Positions 1-11,828 of a stretch of DNA of 64,000 nucleotides are shown here, in pieces. The notes below the pieces were generated by a model, which ran no database searches, had not been told where the DNA came from, and saw nothing but the letters and a program-made list of their open reading frames with translations. This DNA comes from Triatoma infestans (lineage: Eukaryota > Arthropoda > Insecta > Hemiptera > Reduviidae). The position numbers and the translations under genes were made by a program. The DNA is taken from the NCBI GenBank assembly GCA_011037195.1, contig JAAEAF010001978.1:305885-369884 (forward strand), read 5' to 3'. Numbering within the stretch: the first letter of the stretch is position 1; each line of letters starts with the position of its first letter.

Positions 1-330
1 AACACTTTTTAGCGGAAAAATATTTGAAATAGAAGTGCTAGATATGTATGTGTGTAGATTAGTATACGAAGTTAAAAGAAAATCGCAAAAAATCTGAACC
101 TAAACACATGTATTTCCGGTGAAAACTATCAATATCGAAAATTTAACAAGATCTCAATACTTCCTTCCTCTGACCTCTCTCTCTTAGTAACAGGATATTA
201 AAATATTTTAAATAGAAGTGATTATCTGATATGTGGACAATGAGTCTGAGAAATGTAATGAGAAAATCTGAGAAAATCTGAGGCAAAAACTGAGAAAAAA
301 ACACATTCTGTAAAAATCCCATATTAGGTT
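1..330 (+). repeat. Family A repeat remnant, 3' end (cut by window edge)
   Basis: The stretch carries the family A 3' module: TATTTCCGGTGAAAACT near 110, then a 'cgaaaatttaacaagatc' segment and CAATACTTCC near 160. A second, more degraded AAATAGAAGTGAT piece follows at about 210. No coding potential is seen. Confidence 0.6.
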
Positions 331-1689
331 AAAACCTTATTGACTGATGCGATGTGTTGGTTAGTACCTAAATGGAATATCTAGCTTTAAGTTTTCTGCG
401 ATTTAATTTTAGTTTTAGTGGCTAAAAATCTTATTTTCACTAGGCAAAATAAGAAGCAAACGGTAAAAAGAAAATTTGTATGATGGAATCTTATCGACAA
501 AACCCTGCCTCACATTCTCGATGAAGTAATTTAAGAAATTCATTGAGGTAACTATGACGTCATTCTCACTTCACTAGCCATTTATTTAACTACGTAATTT
601 TAATAACTTCCGAAACCTAATAGTTTATGTAAAAAAAAAAAATCTTATTACTTAATCTTGCATTTATTACATACATTACTATTAGTTTAATTAAATACGT
701 TCACATATAATTGATTAAGAAGAACACTTATATTCAAGAATTACGCGGAGTTAAATGGTTAGTTGGAGAATTCAATAATCCTCGTCTAAAATCCATTAGC
801 TAATTAAACACTAGCAATAAATAGATGGAATAATTGGATTATAGCTACTTAGCTTTATATTAATAATAAACTATTGAGGGGGGGATATTTTTTATTATTT
901 TTTTTTTAATAAATCTTAGTTTAATTGAAATGTTTAAATAAAGGGGATTATTGCTAGATTATTAATATTATTATTATTATTTCAGCAACTAATTTAACTG
1001 AATACTCAATCTTAAGTGGTAAGCAAAACAAATATGAGTGACAGTCTAAACGTTTTTTGATTCTTTTTGTGCGCTAACATCTTTCTGTATACCTCAGATA
1101 TCTGTGGTTCATCTTGGACCAATATCATTGAGAGTAGCCAGCTTACATTTAGTAAATCCTTAATCCCATCTCACTCGAAATACCCCGAATACTTTTGTAC
1201 GTCTTGAAGCTGGTATGGTTTGTATACAGTTCCGAGTTTTTAGAAAAATGATAGCGTGGATGGACTCGTCCCGTTGAATATGCCTAATAGTCACCAAAGC
1301 AATACTTTCAAAAACTAATACCTACATCCTGGGTTTTGCACCTAAGAAACTATTTGACTGAATTGAGCTATGTTGAATATTTAGCTGGATTATATATGTT
1401 GAAAGAAACAAGAATTTTATTCTAGATGGAATGACAAATAATTTGCTATCTATCTGGAGATGATAAGTCTGTCTTGAATTCTTCGTTTAATATATATTAC
1501 CGGAATAATTAGCCTCCTTGATCTTGAAGAAGATTACTTAAAATTTAATATTCACAAAAATAAATAAGGTGAAGGTAGCTGTCCAGTGCAGAGTGGCTGG
1601 GAGCAAGACCGCGCGTATCCTTCTAAAAGGAATGAAGCATACATTTTATTTGCCCTGATAAAACGTGCGCTATTTTGATCACACACAAG
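331..1689. other. AT-rich non-coding stretch, nothing recognised
   Basis: AT-rich sequence with poly-A/T runs and ATT-rich simple sequence around 960-985. No open frame, RNA gene or clear repeat copy could be supported. It may be intron or intergenic DNA. Confidence 0.5.
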
Positions 1690-1815
1690 AGTCGCTAAAA
1701 ACATTTAATTCGTACACAGGGAGAGATGAAAATATGTCATTTCCGGTAAAAACTCAATTTCGAAATTTTGACAAGTTCACAATTCTTCCTCTTACGAGAA
1801 AATGACACAGTTTAA
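1690..1815 (+). repeat. Family A 3'-end fragment
   Basis: The order CATTTCCGGT, AAAACTCAATTTCGAAATTT, then CTTCCTCTTACGAG matches the 3' module of family A. Confidence 0.6.
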
Positions 1816-2959
1816 TCTTTTATTGATGCCATTGGGAAAGTGGATTATCATTCTTTTCTTCAGGAATCTTGGATAGTTGCGTTGGGTATTCGGGCATAAA
1901 CAAAAGATCATTCATATGAATTTATAGTACCCCCTATCTCCAATGAATTAAGCTCTCTATGAAATATACTTTCACTTCCGGACGTACATATTCTTTACAC
2001 TCTCACAGGACGACTATTGTACAGCTGATATAATAAAGAGAGCTACAGTAGATATTTTAGAAGGCAGTGGATTCTTTAAACTTAGAACTCTTTACTAAAC
2101 ATTTCCGTTGTTCTTAACATTCCTATAAATTTAGGGTGTAAGTAGTTACGGGACTGAGCTTTTTAGATGGTGACTTTAGAACTTTAGGGACTGGACTATC
2201 TGTAACCACAGAACTGTTTCACCAACCAGCGCTACTATTAAATCCTACAACAAACTTTAAAACGACTTACCGTTGAATCAACAGTCACAGACTCCCCTCC
2301 CCCCGCAAAACCTTTTTTCTAAAATCAATTTTCTTAGAAATAATAAAAAACAATGTTAAATAAAAGTGATAGCCCTAATTGTAATATTTTTCGGTCAGGG
2401 AAAAAATTACGTCAACTAAGAATGAGAGATTTCACGGTCCGAGTTATAATTAAAAATCATAAATTCTCACGACACAATACAACGTTCTAGAAATAAAAGC
2501 ATTCACCACATGGATGTGGCACACCACACATGATTTCCTGTTTGAAAGTTATTTTTATTTAGTAATTTTTTTTTGTTTATTCTGAACTGATATGAAATTT
2601 ATTTTTAAATTGTTAAAAACAAAAAAAATCAAAATTAGTTTACGAAAAAACTAATTGAAACCTTCTACGACCTTCTCTTACTGCAAATTTTCAACAAACT
2701 TGGTATTATTATTAACAGTTTGATTGCCGTTAATATTTATACAGTTAGAGAAAGCTAAAGTTTAATTAAATTACAGCAGCTAGAAGTCCTTCTTCCAGAA
2801 CTCTCTTAAAAAAGTGTAAGAAAATCTATTTAGTGTAATAAAACGCATTGATGTCTTTATTCAGAAAATCGTGGCAACATTCAAAGAATATCACATTTCC
2901 GGTCAATTCGGAATTCTGCCACTAAAATTGTAATTTTCATTAATTTATGGTAGTAGCGT
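1816..2959. other. Non-coding with scattered decayed family A scraps
   Basis: Short scraps are visible at about 2290-2370 (TCAATTTTCTTAGAAA followed by AATAAAAGTGATAG) and at about 2885-2920 (CACATTTCCGGTCAATTCGG). The rest shows nothing recognisable. Confidence 0.4.
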
Positions 2960-3645
2960 AAACAACAAACTTTCGTCACTCCTTGTACTACAATTATATA
3001 TAAAATGAGAAGTTTTCTTTAAACTCAAATTACAAACATAAATTTAGAGTGTTGGTGGGGATAAGCACCTACCTAGTAACCTTGAGGCAGGTAGAAAAGC
3101 GATATTATATTGTGGTTTAGTTAGAGCGCACCAAAAACACCAACCGCATTATAAACATTCGAAATTTAACGCCATAAATTCCGCGCAACTATCCAAAATT
3201 AATTTTTTTTTTTGGAAAAAGTATTTCAAATAAAAGTGATAGGTTCATAATTGTGTAGTGAGTGTAGTACAAAGTTTAAATGAAATCATTATAGACGGTT
3301 TCGATAATACTTAATAAACCTTTTTAGCCGGACTCCTGGTTAATCGATTTTCTTCAAATTTGGAATTTTATTAAAAATTAAAGGCCGAAACCACACATTG
3401 TAATGAAGTGACTATTTAGAGAGGAAAGCACATAATGTTGCTGTTACCTCCCAAAAATAAAATAAAATACATTTTTCCGGGGAAATGTTTGAAATAAAAG
3501 TGATAAGGGTTCATTTGTGTAAATACTATACTACGCTTACAGAAAATCGCTGTAATCTAAAGAAAATCACGAAAAACTGAAAGAAAAAACTATTCACTAA
3601 AGTGCAATACTTCCTCTTACCAGGAGTAAGGGAAAGTAAATGTGA
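2960..3645 (+). repeat. Family A copy, nearly complete
   Basis: The copy runs from ATAAAATGAGAAGTTTTCTT through CACCTACCTAG, two AATAAAAGTGATA boxes (about 3230 and 3495) and a degraded GGTTAATCGATTTTCTTC module. It ends in the terminal imperfect palindrome CTTCCTCTTACC-aggAGTAAGGGAAAGTA (about 3610-3640). That palindrome is one of the best-preserved 3' ends in the window. Confidence 0.75.
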
Positions 3646-3660
3646 TATACCTACTTGGTT

Positions 3661-3663
<3 letters not shown>

Positions 3664-3714
<51 letters not shown>
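3664..3714. repeat. (TG)n microsatellite
   Basis: About 25 uninterrupted TG units lie just after a family A 3' end, followed by a short TATACACGTATAGATATATA stretch. Confidence 0.95.
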
Positions 3715-3718
<4 letters not shown>

Positions 3719-3719
3719 C

Positions 3720-4100
3720 ACGTATAGATATATACGATTTAAACAAAGTTATTGGAACTTAAAGTAAAGCGGGAACTTTCAGCAAAGTGGCATTTCCGGT
3801 TGACGTATTTTTACTTTTTTTTCACAGAAAACTTAGTATCAAATTTTTTGGTTCGTACCTTCATGGAATAAAACAAAGCTTGTGGAGGAGCTTCCTGTGA
3901 TATTTTTTGTAATTCGAGATTTTTCTCACAGACCCATACCGAGGGGGTTGCTGCGCGGGAGAGGGGGAGGGAAAGGCAGTCAGACAGAGATGAAAACATT
4001 TTTATTCGCATGTAGAAGATCTTTGAATACATATTTTTTGCAAACATTAATTGCCAGTTTTTTCGATTTCTTTATGATCGCTATTTTATCACGCTAAAAC
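3720..4100 (+). repeat. Family A fragment
   Basis: AGTGGCATTTCCGGTTGACG near 3785 and the following segment match the middle of family A. The expected end module is replaced by a C/T- and G-rich tract at 3935-3985. Short open frames here are chance products of the repeat. Confidence 0.5.
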
Positions 4101-4679
4101 TATTTACAAATTAATATATGTCCAATATATATATATACACGAACTATATATGCCAGTTCCTGATCTATTATAATGGATGGCGGCCATACAGCTATGACTC
4201 AGACATGTAGTTTAGAACACCTAATTATAGGCGTCGTCTTTTATTATTAGTATATACAGACGCGCGGATAAAAATGTACACAGACAATTGTAATTAGATA
4301 ATTTATCTTAAACGTGATTACTTTCTCCTCTTCTGTATTTAAAAGGAAGTGTTAAAATGTGTCAGATTTTTTTTTTAAATTCGCGAATGTAATACATATT
4401 TCCTGTGGAATACAAAGCAAAAAAAAAAATCATATATATATATATATATGAATCATATACACAATGATGATTCATTTGTCTCTTACTAGAATTTCAACAA
4501 CTCTAAATTGACAAGTTTTAGGTCAGACTGGAATTTTTACCAAACTATATACAATATCAGTTTAGAGTGAAACTTTTCTAGTTTGTCTTACTGTCTTAGA
4601 TAAAGATTCCTCTTTATCGAATCTGTTGAAATCTGTTGCGATCATATCAAATTTTCAAAATTGATATTTCACCGTGAAA

Positions 4680-5065
4680 CATCATATTTTGATACGAAGT
4701 ACGAAAAATATGTTCTTCACGAATGGTCTGTATGTAAGTATGGGTGTGAACAAACTTAACGTTAAAGGAACGTTTCTGTAAAAAAAAAAAAAAAAACCAA
4801 CCGGAAGTGCGACATTAATAATTTTTTGTTGTTCGGGTTTTCCACGATTTTGGCCGAAAATGGCTCCAACTTGATTTACTTTAAACTTAATACGTAAAAT
4901 TCGCAAATTACTTTTATTTGAGGTACTACTTCAATTCATTATTGGATCTGTCATTAATACAAATTAGAAACATGTACTAATCTCCTTTAAACATGGAATG
5001 TTAAATGCATAGCCATAAAGCCTATCACTTTTATTTGAATTATTTAAAAAAAAAAAAACTCGATT
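4680..5065 (-). repeat. Family A copy, reverse orientation, partial
   Basis: AACCGGAAGTGCGAC (about 4800) is followed by GAAAATGGCTCCAAC, TTTACTTTAAACTTAATACG and TATCACTTTTATTTGAAT at about 5024. This is the standard reverse-orientation module order. Confidence 0.7.
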
Positions 5066-6479
5066 TTATAATAGTTTGGCGGGATTCGCGTTAAATTTCA
5101 AATAAATGGGGTTGGTTCAATGCCACTGGCGCGCCCCTTCTTCATTTCCCTACCCTGCGCTCAGGATGATGGTCGGTTGATATAAATGAATACAATTTGA
5201 TTAAAGAAAATTTCTCATTTTATACTACAATCGTGTTAATAGGCGAAATAGGATGTCGTGTGGCGGGTGGGTGGTGTTCTGGAGAAGCAGGGGAACGTCT
5301 TGCTTCCAATCCCCCTCCCCAACGTGTCATTTTATTGTTGAGTGTGGTTCCCCTGTCCGTATATTGGGCAGCTAACCATGCATTTAGTTAAAGTATTCTA
5401 AATCTGAAGAAACTTCGTCCAAATCAGAACAATGAGAAATGCAATAATGAGAAAGTCATGTTGAAGAAGAAAAGAGATCTGTTACCAACAATTATATGAC
5501 TTTCTCTACACTACGCCACTAAATACAGTTAATCAAATTTGACAAGTTTTCTTAAATCTTGCAATGTTTGTTAAACGTATAGTTCAGGCTTTCCATTACA
5601 TAATGGAATAAAAATTGAAAGCAATTATTCTTCTTTAACTGCACCTTCCGGTCTCAAACCCAGTGCAAAAAGTATTGTTAACGGCATTTTTAAATTAGGT
5701 GTCATTGGTCGATAAATGAAGAACGATAGAAAATGAAAATCACAACAAAATATTCACAGAAGGACAAAAAATACGATATAGCGGCAAAAAATATTTAAAT
5801 TAACGATGAAATATGTAATTGCAATGATATTGCATGTGCATTCGAGTACTTTCTGTTACTTATGTTATATTTATACATTATTTTAATTTCATTTGTTATA
5901 CATTTTTTTTTTTTGCGTTCGTAGGTTTCCACCCCACAGCCAGCGCTGGAGGAACATGCAGGATAATTTTACGATAATTTATATCTCTGTATCTCTATAA
6001 TGTCTACACACAGTGTAGTTTCAGATCAAAACTTTATTTTATAATATCTATTTGTTAGATAATTTAAATCAAGAACTTCATATACTAGTTTTATGATTTC
6101 TGAAAAAAGTTAGAGAATATGATATTTGCAAGTAAAGCTAATTAAATAATCGATCCATTTTGGGGTAACATTGATGGGACACTCCAATATTAATAATTAT
6201 TATAATATTGTTTGAGGTCCTCCGGCTTGTGGTATCTCTCGCATAACGTAGACGGTCTCATGCATTTTTGTTATAATATTGATAAAAACTTGAGTGAATA
6301 ATATAACAAATATGTAATATAATCTTGGCGAACCTTTTTGATAAGCGAACCTAATTGATATTTTAATTTTAATAGATTATTTTAATCAATTTTGTTATCT
6401 TTGCCAATGTTTATTGATATATTGACTTTTAGATTTTAATTTACTTTATTTAAATAAAAAAAATGAAATCAACAATATA
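5066..6479. other. Non-coding, nothing recognised
   Basis: AT-rich sequence with a GC-richer patch at 5115-5170 and 5250-5350. The short open frame there lacks splice context or recognisable protein features, so I do not call a gene. Confidence 0.4.
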
Positions 6480-7270
6480 TAGGCGGCAGAAACCATACAT
6501 TGTACTAAAGTAGCACTTTGCCCCCCCTCCAGAGCTTTCAAAATCAATTTTCCGGGAAAAATGTTTCAAATAATAGCGATATGGCTCTATTGTTGTGATT
6601 AGAATGCAAATGATCGAGATACTGTCGACAAGATGACGAAAAACTAAAAAAAAAAAAAAAATTAAGTAAAGTCAGTTCTTTCGATTAATCGATTGGTTCA
6701 TGAGTCCATACTAACAAAGAGACGTAAAAAAAAATACCTATTTACTTTTTGACCAAAACAATCGTCTATAAATGAATGAATAATAGGGAATAATTACTTA
6801 GAAAGGAATCACTAAATACTTCAAATTGGCCAAAAAAAAAAAAAAAAACCTAAGGGCATGTGGGTGTGTTTATTGGTGTAGGGTGTTTTAGTGATGATGA
6901 TGATATGTTTAGTGAAGTACTGAAGGTTGGGAGGATGCTGTCTGGACCACAAGCAAATGGGGCCAACACTCGTACAGTACTGAATAGATAAGTTCCTGTA
7001 AACTGTCAACTACAAGCGATACAGCCACTGTTCTCTTCGTCAACACTTACTCAATCCCACTTTATCGTTCTATCTCTCTCTCTCTAAACTACCAGGTAAA
7101 CTTGACTAATTGTTTATTTATCTACAATCACTGCAATGAATATTCACCATCACTTTAATAAACACGAAAATACTTCTAAATTATTATTAAATTAGAAAAT
7201 TTATTGCAGGCTTTCCTTCTAAAACTGATTTCAAAATAATTAAGTTTCCAAATTTTCAAAATTGAATTTA
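6480..7270 (+). repeat. Degraded family A sequence and unassigned DNA
   Basis: AACCATACATTGTACTAAAG followed by TCAATTTTCCGGGAAAAATG and TTTCAAATAATAGCGATA (6490-6580) match the middle of family A. From about 6660 to 7270 the sequence is unassigned. Confidence 0.45.
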
Positions 7271-7309
7271 TTTGAGAAATAAATGTTTCGAGCTTCGCGG
7301 AGTGAGGAA

Positions 7310-7795
7310 ACAATCTGAAATGAAACACACTCTCACCACTTTCTCTTACTGCTGTTAATACAATCTGCTGTAAAATAAAGAAATTTACTTTAAACTATAC
7401 ATTTTTTTCAATTATCCAAACATAAAAGAAAATGTCTTAAGTAACAATCAAACATTCCAAGTTTAATCAAAACCGTTATAGACGTTTTAGGGAAAATTAA
7501 AAAAAGAAAAGAAAACCAGAAGCCAATTCTGGAAAGTCGCACTTCCGGTTAATCTATTTTCTTAAAAAACTTGGAATTCTAGCAATACTTGTAAAGTACA
7601 GTAAATATTGTTTAGATTTCTGAATCGTACATTTTACTGAACTGATACTTTTAAACGGAAGCTGAACACGTAATATCCCCCCCCCCCGAAACTCTTTCCA
7701 AAAATTTTCAATTTCCCGGTTAAATGTTTCAAATAAAAGTGATAGATGATAGTATTCGAAGTTTAAAATAAAGTCGTATTTCCCTGATGGATTAT
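7310..7795 (+). repeat. Family A copy, forward, 5' portion
   Basis: The copy starts with GAAACACACTCTCACCACTT and CTCTTACTGCTGTTAATAC. It carries CGCACTTCCGGTTAATC at about 7539 and AATAAAAGTGATAGATG at about 7732, and stops near 7795, where a reverse copy begins. Confidence 0.7.
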
Positions 7796-7799
7796 TGGC

Positions 7800-8345
7800 C
7801 CCCCGAAACTTTCGTGTCAGTTGTGGACTTTTATTTGAAACATTTTCCTGGGAATAATAGTAGCGTAATGCTTTCCCGTAAATACCATTTCAGTAAAATA
7901 TATGGTTTTACTGTTACATAATATTAATATACATTGTAACTATTGATAGAATTCCAAATTTGAAATAAGCGGAAGTGCAATTTTGCAAAATAGGTTGAGT
8001 TTTTTGAAATTTTCTCGATAACAGGTACGATTTTCCTTAAACTTGGGGAATGCTTGCTGCATAGATAGAAAAACGTATCACTTTTATTTGAAATATTTAT
8101 CTGAAAAATGGCTTTTTGAAGGGGGGGTGGTCTGTCAGTTAGTTTAAATTTAAATCTGCACCAGCGTGTTGGTTTTGGCACGAGGTGCTCCACATCTGGC
8201 TGCTCAGGTATACAAGTAAAATCACCACCAATATTTTTATGACCAGACCAACTAAATATTGTAACGTTGCAATTTTAAATAAATTTCTTCATTAAATTGT
8301 ATTAATTAGATTTAAGAGGAAGTGGTGAGAGTGTTCCACACCACC
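7800..8345 (-). repeat. Family A copy, reverse, abutting the previous copy
   Basis: The modules run in reverse order: TTTTATTTGAAACATTTTCC, TATATGGTTTTACTG, GCGGAAGTGC (7974), GATTTTCCTTAAACTTGG, TATCACTTTTATTTGAAAT. The end is GGAAGTGGTGAGAGTGTTCC. Together with 7310-7795 it forms a tail-to-tail pair. Confidence 0.75.
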
Positions 8346-8415
8346 TTTTTTTTGAATTCCGGGGACCTCAGACATGTATTTCCGGTGAAATCTCATAATA
8401 AGGGAAAGTAATAAA
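8310..8415 (+). repeat. Short family A derivative (two terminal modules joined)
   Basis: The 5' terminal module (GGTGAGAGTGTTCCACACCA) is joined directly to the 3' module (GACCTCAGACATGTATTTCC, GGTGAAA, AAGGGAAAGTA), with no internal modules between. The same joint occurs at 42487-42640 and, on the other strand, at 47133-47275. Confidence 0.6.
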
Positions 8416-8929
8416 AAAAAAAAAAGGAAATGAATTATTCGCAATTTAGACGAAGGCAGTGTCTCTTAGAAGGCAATGGAGTGTGGTTGAATTTTATAGA
8501 AATAATAATATATAAGTTTTACGTGCAATATATTGGAATGGTTAGTACAGAAACAGTTAGTTTACTTGTCAAGAGAAGGGATATTTCATTTAAATATTCA
8601 GCCTATAATTATTCAGTTAATATCACGTGAACATTATCCTCTTTATGATGATTATCTTTAAGTCAAATTTATTTCGAGTAGGAGTTTGAGGGGAAAATTA
8701 TTTAAATTCATATAATACAATAGCTGAGCCCTGACTCAACAAGTATTATCATGCCCTTTTATTTATTTCTTTCTTTTTTAGGTTGGCAGAATTGCTTTTT
8801 TGTGTATTGTTTTGTGTTCTCGTAGTATTTTTAGTTGAAAAACTTTCTATTATTTTTCAAAAGACTTTAGGCCCCTGTAATTCAATGAGATTATTTTTAT
8901 TTATTTTGAAATGTCTTTATTAATTTAGT
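8416..8929. other. Non-coding, nothing recognised
   Basis: A 66-codon open frame near the start has no recognisable protein features. The rest is T-rich unique-looking sequence. Confidence 0.4.
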
Positions 8930-9221
8930 GTCTTTTTTTAATTTAAGCCACGTCAACATCCATGGTCACTGCCGCCCGGAGCCTTCTCACTGACAACAAA
9001 CACTGCCTATACCTATCACTTTTATTTTAGGAAAATCAGGCTTCTCAGTGCATTGCCGACCTCCGGACACTGTTCTCTCGTTACAGAAAACACAGTCCAT
9101 CACCAGACAGTGAGCTGTAAAGCTCCTAGGAGAAGAAAATCTAAGGGCAGCAGGGTTGGAGTCGAACTCGGGTCCTGTGCGAGGGAGTCCAGTGCGCTAA
9201 CCACTGAGCTACTCTCTTCCC
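8930..9221 (-). mobile_element. tRNA-derived SINE, nearly full length, with internal insertion
   Basis: On the minus strand it reads from a tRNA-like head (GTAGCTCAGTGGTTAGCGC as A box, GAGTTCGACTCC as B box) into the body shared with the 43681 SINE and a 3' A-rich tail. It is flanked by a 10-bp direct repeat TTAATTTAGT (8920-8929 and 9222-9231), which I take as the target-site duplication. The body contains about 55 extra bases (about 8980-9038) that include CCTATCACTTTTATTT, a family A motif. The copy therefore looks chimeric. Confidence 0.85.
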
Positions 9222-9371
9222 TTAATTTAGTTTTGTTTATTTTTCTAGTTTTTAATAATAAAAGTATTGAACGAAAGCGATTAATAGAAAACAATAGCGT
9301 GGGAATGTTTATTATTTTTAATTTTAACCTACTGACATGTTTTATTTACTCTTTTACTCTCTGTACTGATT

Positions 9372-9912
9372 GAGCTCGTGTCAAATTTTTGGAACTGAGT
9401 TTTCGAATAGGAAATATACGTTTTGAGATCCTATGAGCCAGAAAAAGTGACTTTTAGAAATTCGTCTGTGGGTGTGTATGGTCACTCTAAAACTGGAAAA
9501 TTCGACATTTGATTTAGGTGCTTAAAAATAGGATATAACTTATTGGTTTTGGTAATCCTGTCTACCGGATGTACTATATTACTGAATATAATTTTTTTGT
9601 TTCACTTCTTTTCAGTTTTCAGGAAAACGACTCCAACGATTATTTTCTTTAAACTTGGCACATGAACTTAATCATAAAAAAAGCTATATTTAACAATTTC
9701 AGCGTCTATATTATATTAATAAGAATTTAAAGATTGGCCAAAATTTGGAATTTGAAGAAAATAGACTGGCCGGAAATATGACTTTTATATTATATTTCGG
9801 AAACTCAAAAATTGTAACTGGGTAATAATCTCCGTATAAATAAATAATAAATCAAAAGTATGTAAATTGGAGTCAGAGGAAGTCGTTTAAAAGTGTTTCA
9901 CACCAGATTTTT
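9372..9912 (-). repeat. Family A copy, reverse
   Basis: It starts with CTCGTGTCAAATTTTTGGAA and TACGTTTTGAGATCC. Central modules are degraded (ACGACTCCAACGATTATTTT). It ends with GTCAGAGGAAGTCG and GTGTTTCACACCAGA. Another short reverse fragment (9913-10100) follows. Confidence 0.7.
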
Positions 9913-10261
9913 TTTTTTTTATTCTTTTACACCGGAAATAAAAATTTAGTGATCCTGTTGTGTTCGAAAAAGTCTGTCTGTCGTCTGCCTGTCACTCTCT
10001 TTCTATCAGTCTGTCTTTTTATGTGAACAACATAATTCATAAAAGAAAAAAAAAAATCACAGGAAGTTTAAAGTTGATAATCCGTTTCGGATATCTTTTC
10101 TTTTTTATTTATTTATTTATTTTTCACATAACTAAACACAGATATAAAATTTATTTTAAGATGTTTGGTTTCTGGAGGGACGATTAGAATTAAGGATGTT
10201 TTACAAAAATTGCCATTTCGCATTTCGATTAAAATGATGTTTAAACTTGACTCCCCCCCCC

Positions 10262-11015
10262 CAGGAATCGTGTCAAATTTTATATCAATTTTTCACCAAA
10301 AATATATGTTTTAAGAATCCTCTCTGATTCCAAAAAATTTGGTTTTTAGCAAATTTTGTGTGAGTGTAAGTGAACAGATCGTCAAAACGAAAAATCGCAG
10401 GAAGTTCGAAATTTGACAATACGTTTAGGTATCACCGTGGGATCCAACAGGAAGTTATCTGACATAATTTCTCAACCAAAAAGTACCACCACTTTACTGA
10501 TTTTTTTTTCTTCATATTTTGCGATTTTTTTTTGAAAAATTTTTTGCAACGAATTTCTTTAAACTTGGTATAATATTATCTATACATATATACAGTTTAT
10601 CAACTATACATATAAGGGGGAGCTTTGTAGAAAATCGGTTTACAAACAGTTTAACTTTACAGAGCAGTTTTTTTTCCCCCAGGTTTTTGCGACTTCTCTT
10701 CATAAAGGCATCGTTCAGGTTTTCAATAAAGTTGGAATACAGTGTACTGAGAACATTAAACTTGATATACTCATAAAATATACTGAGACCACAGTATACT
10801 GAGAGACCAATCACATTTGACTGAAACTTTTTTCCAAGAAAATTAATTTTAAAAAGTGGTTCTGGGGGGGGGGGGCTTGGAGGGTCATGCTTCTCTCACA
10901 TAATTATTGAAGGCAAATTTAGGGAAATAATAACTATGTAAATTGCAGTAAGAGAAAGACGTGTTTGTGTGTGTGTGCGTGTGTGTATGTATATGTGTAT
11001 GTTTCATACCAGATT
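10262..11015 (-). repeat. Family A copy, reverse, near full length
   Basis: Module order: GAATCGTGTCAAATTTTATA, ACGAAAAATCGCAGGAAGTT, TTAGGTATCACCGTGGG, CAACAGGAAGT (core with CCGGAAGT decayed), ACGAATTTCTTTAAACTTGG, then GCAGTAAGAGAAAGACGTG and TTTCATACCAGATTTTTT. A (GT) run has expanded inside the 5' terminal hairpin at about 10965-11000. Confidence 0.75.
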
Positions 11016-11289
11016 TTTTATTTTAGTTTTCCTTAATTTTATGGTAACATAGACATTATGTTCACTCTTATATATGTTTATTTGAATCTTACTTTTTTCC
11101 AAGTGATATGAATAGTATTCTGAGGGGTACTAGAATCAAATATATCTATATACCCGTATCAATACTATCTTTGACTACATGATTGACAATTTAGACGTTA
11201 TAGAGTGAAAACACGTAACTAGTGTAAGCGTTTCACGAAGTAAATTTTCTATTAAAGAATCTATTTTTTTGTTAAAGAAACAGATTATG

Positions 11290-11480
11290 TAAGTTTGAAT
11301 GGGCGCGAAATATTCGTAGGAGGTATGATAGACTGTTTTAGCCTGGGACATCTACCCGCTCGCGCCCCGCACTCCGTATTGATTATAACCAGCTGTCTCT
11401 CTGTAAAACGCGGTCCACTCCACTATTTAAGCCCCTCACTTCTAACTGACACATAAACATTGCCACATTTCAGTGGGCGT
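11290..11480. promoter_or_regulatory. GC-richer unique patch, possible regulatory segment
   Basis: GGGCGCGAAATATTCG (about 11300), CCCGCTCGCGCCCCGC (about 11355) and a CAGCTG E-box stand out against AT-rich surroundings about 350 bp from the donor end of the coding exon. ACTATTTAAGCC is TATA-like. No repeat match was seen. The regulatory role is inference only. Confidence 0.25.
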
Positions 11481-11828
11481 TACCGATGCATTTATTTGTT
11501 TATTTTGTTTGTTTTTTTTATTTTTTATTATACATGTATATATGACAATTTCAAGGCTTTTAACTACCTACCTTTAATGTGAAAAAAAGGTTATTTATTA
11601 TCGATTTACTCATCAAGTTTTTTATAAATCTATCTGGGTATAAATGTATGTTATTTATGTTAACAATTTTTTACGTAGTTTAGTGCAATTAAAAATAAAG
11701 GAAATTTGGAATTAATTAAAAAAAGATTGTTCATCTATGAACTTCAAAATTAAATGAGTTCATTTTTCCTTATCAGTTTGCGTCTTAATTAAAAGATTTA
11801 AAACAAATTAGACAAAATAATCACTCAC

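Noticed and set aside
3811..4097. Overlapping frames on both strands
   Set aside because: They lie within family A sequence and a polypyrimidine/polypurine tract.
11808..11828. Continuation of the exon frame to a stop (VSDYFV)
   Set aside because: The frame crosses a strong AAG|GTGAGTGA donor. The six extra residues are intron read-through.
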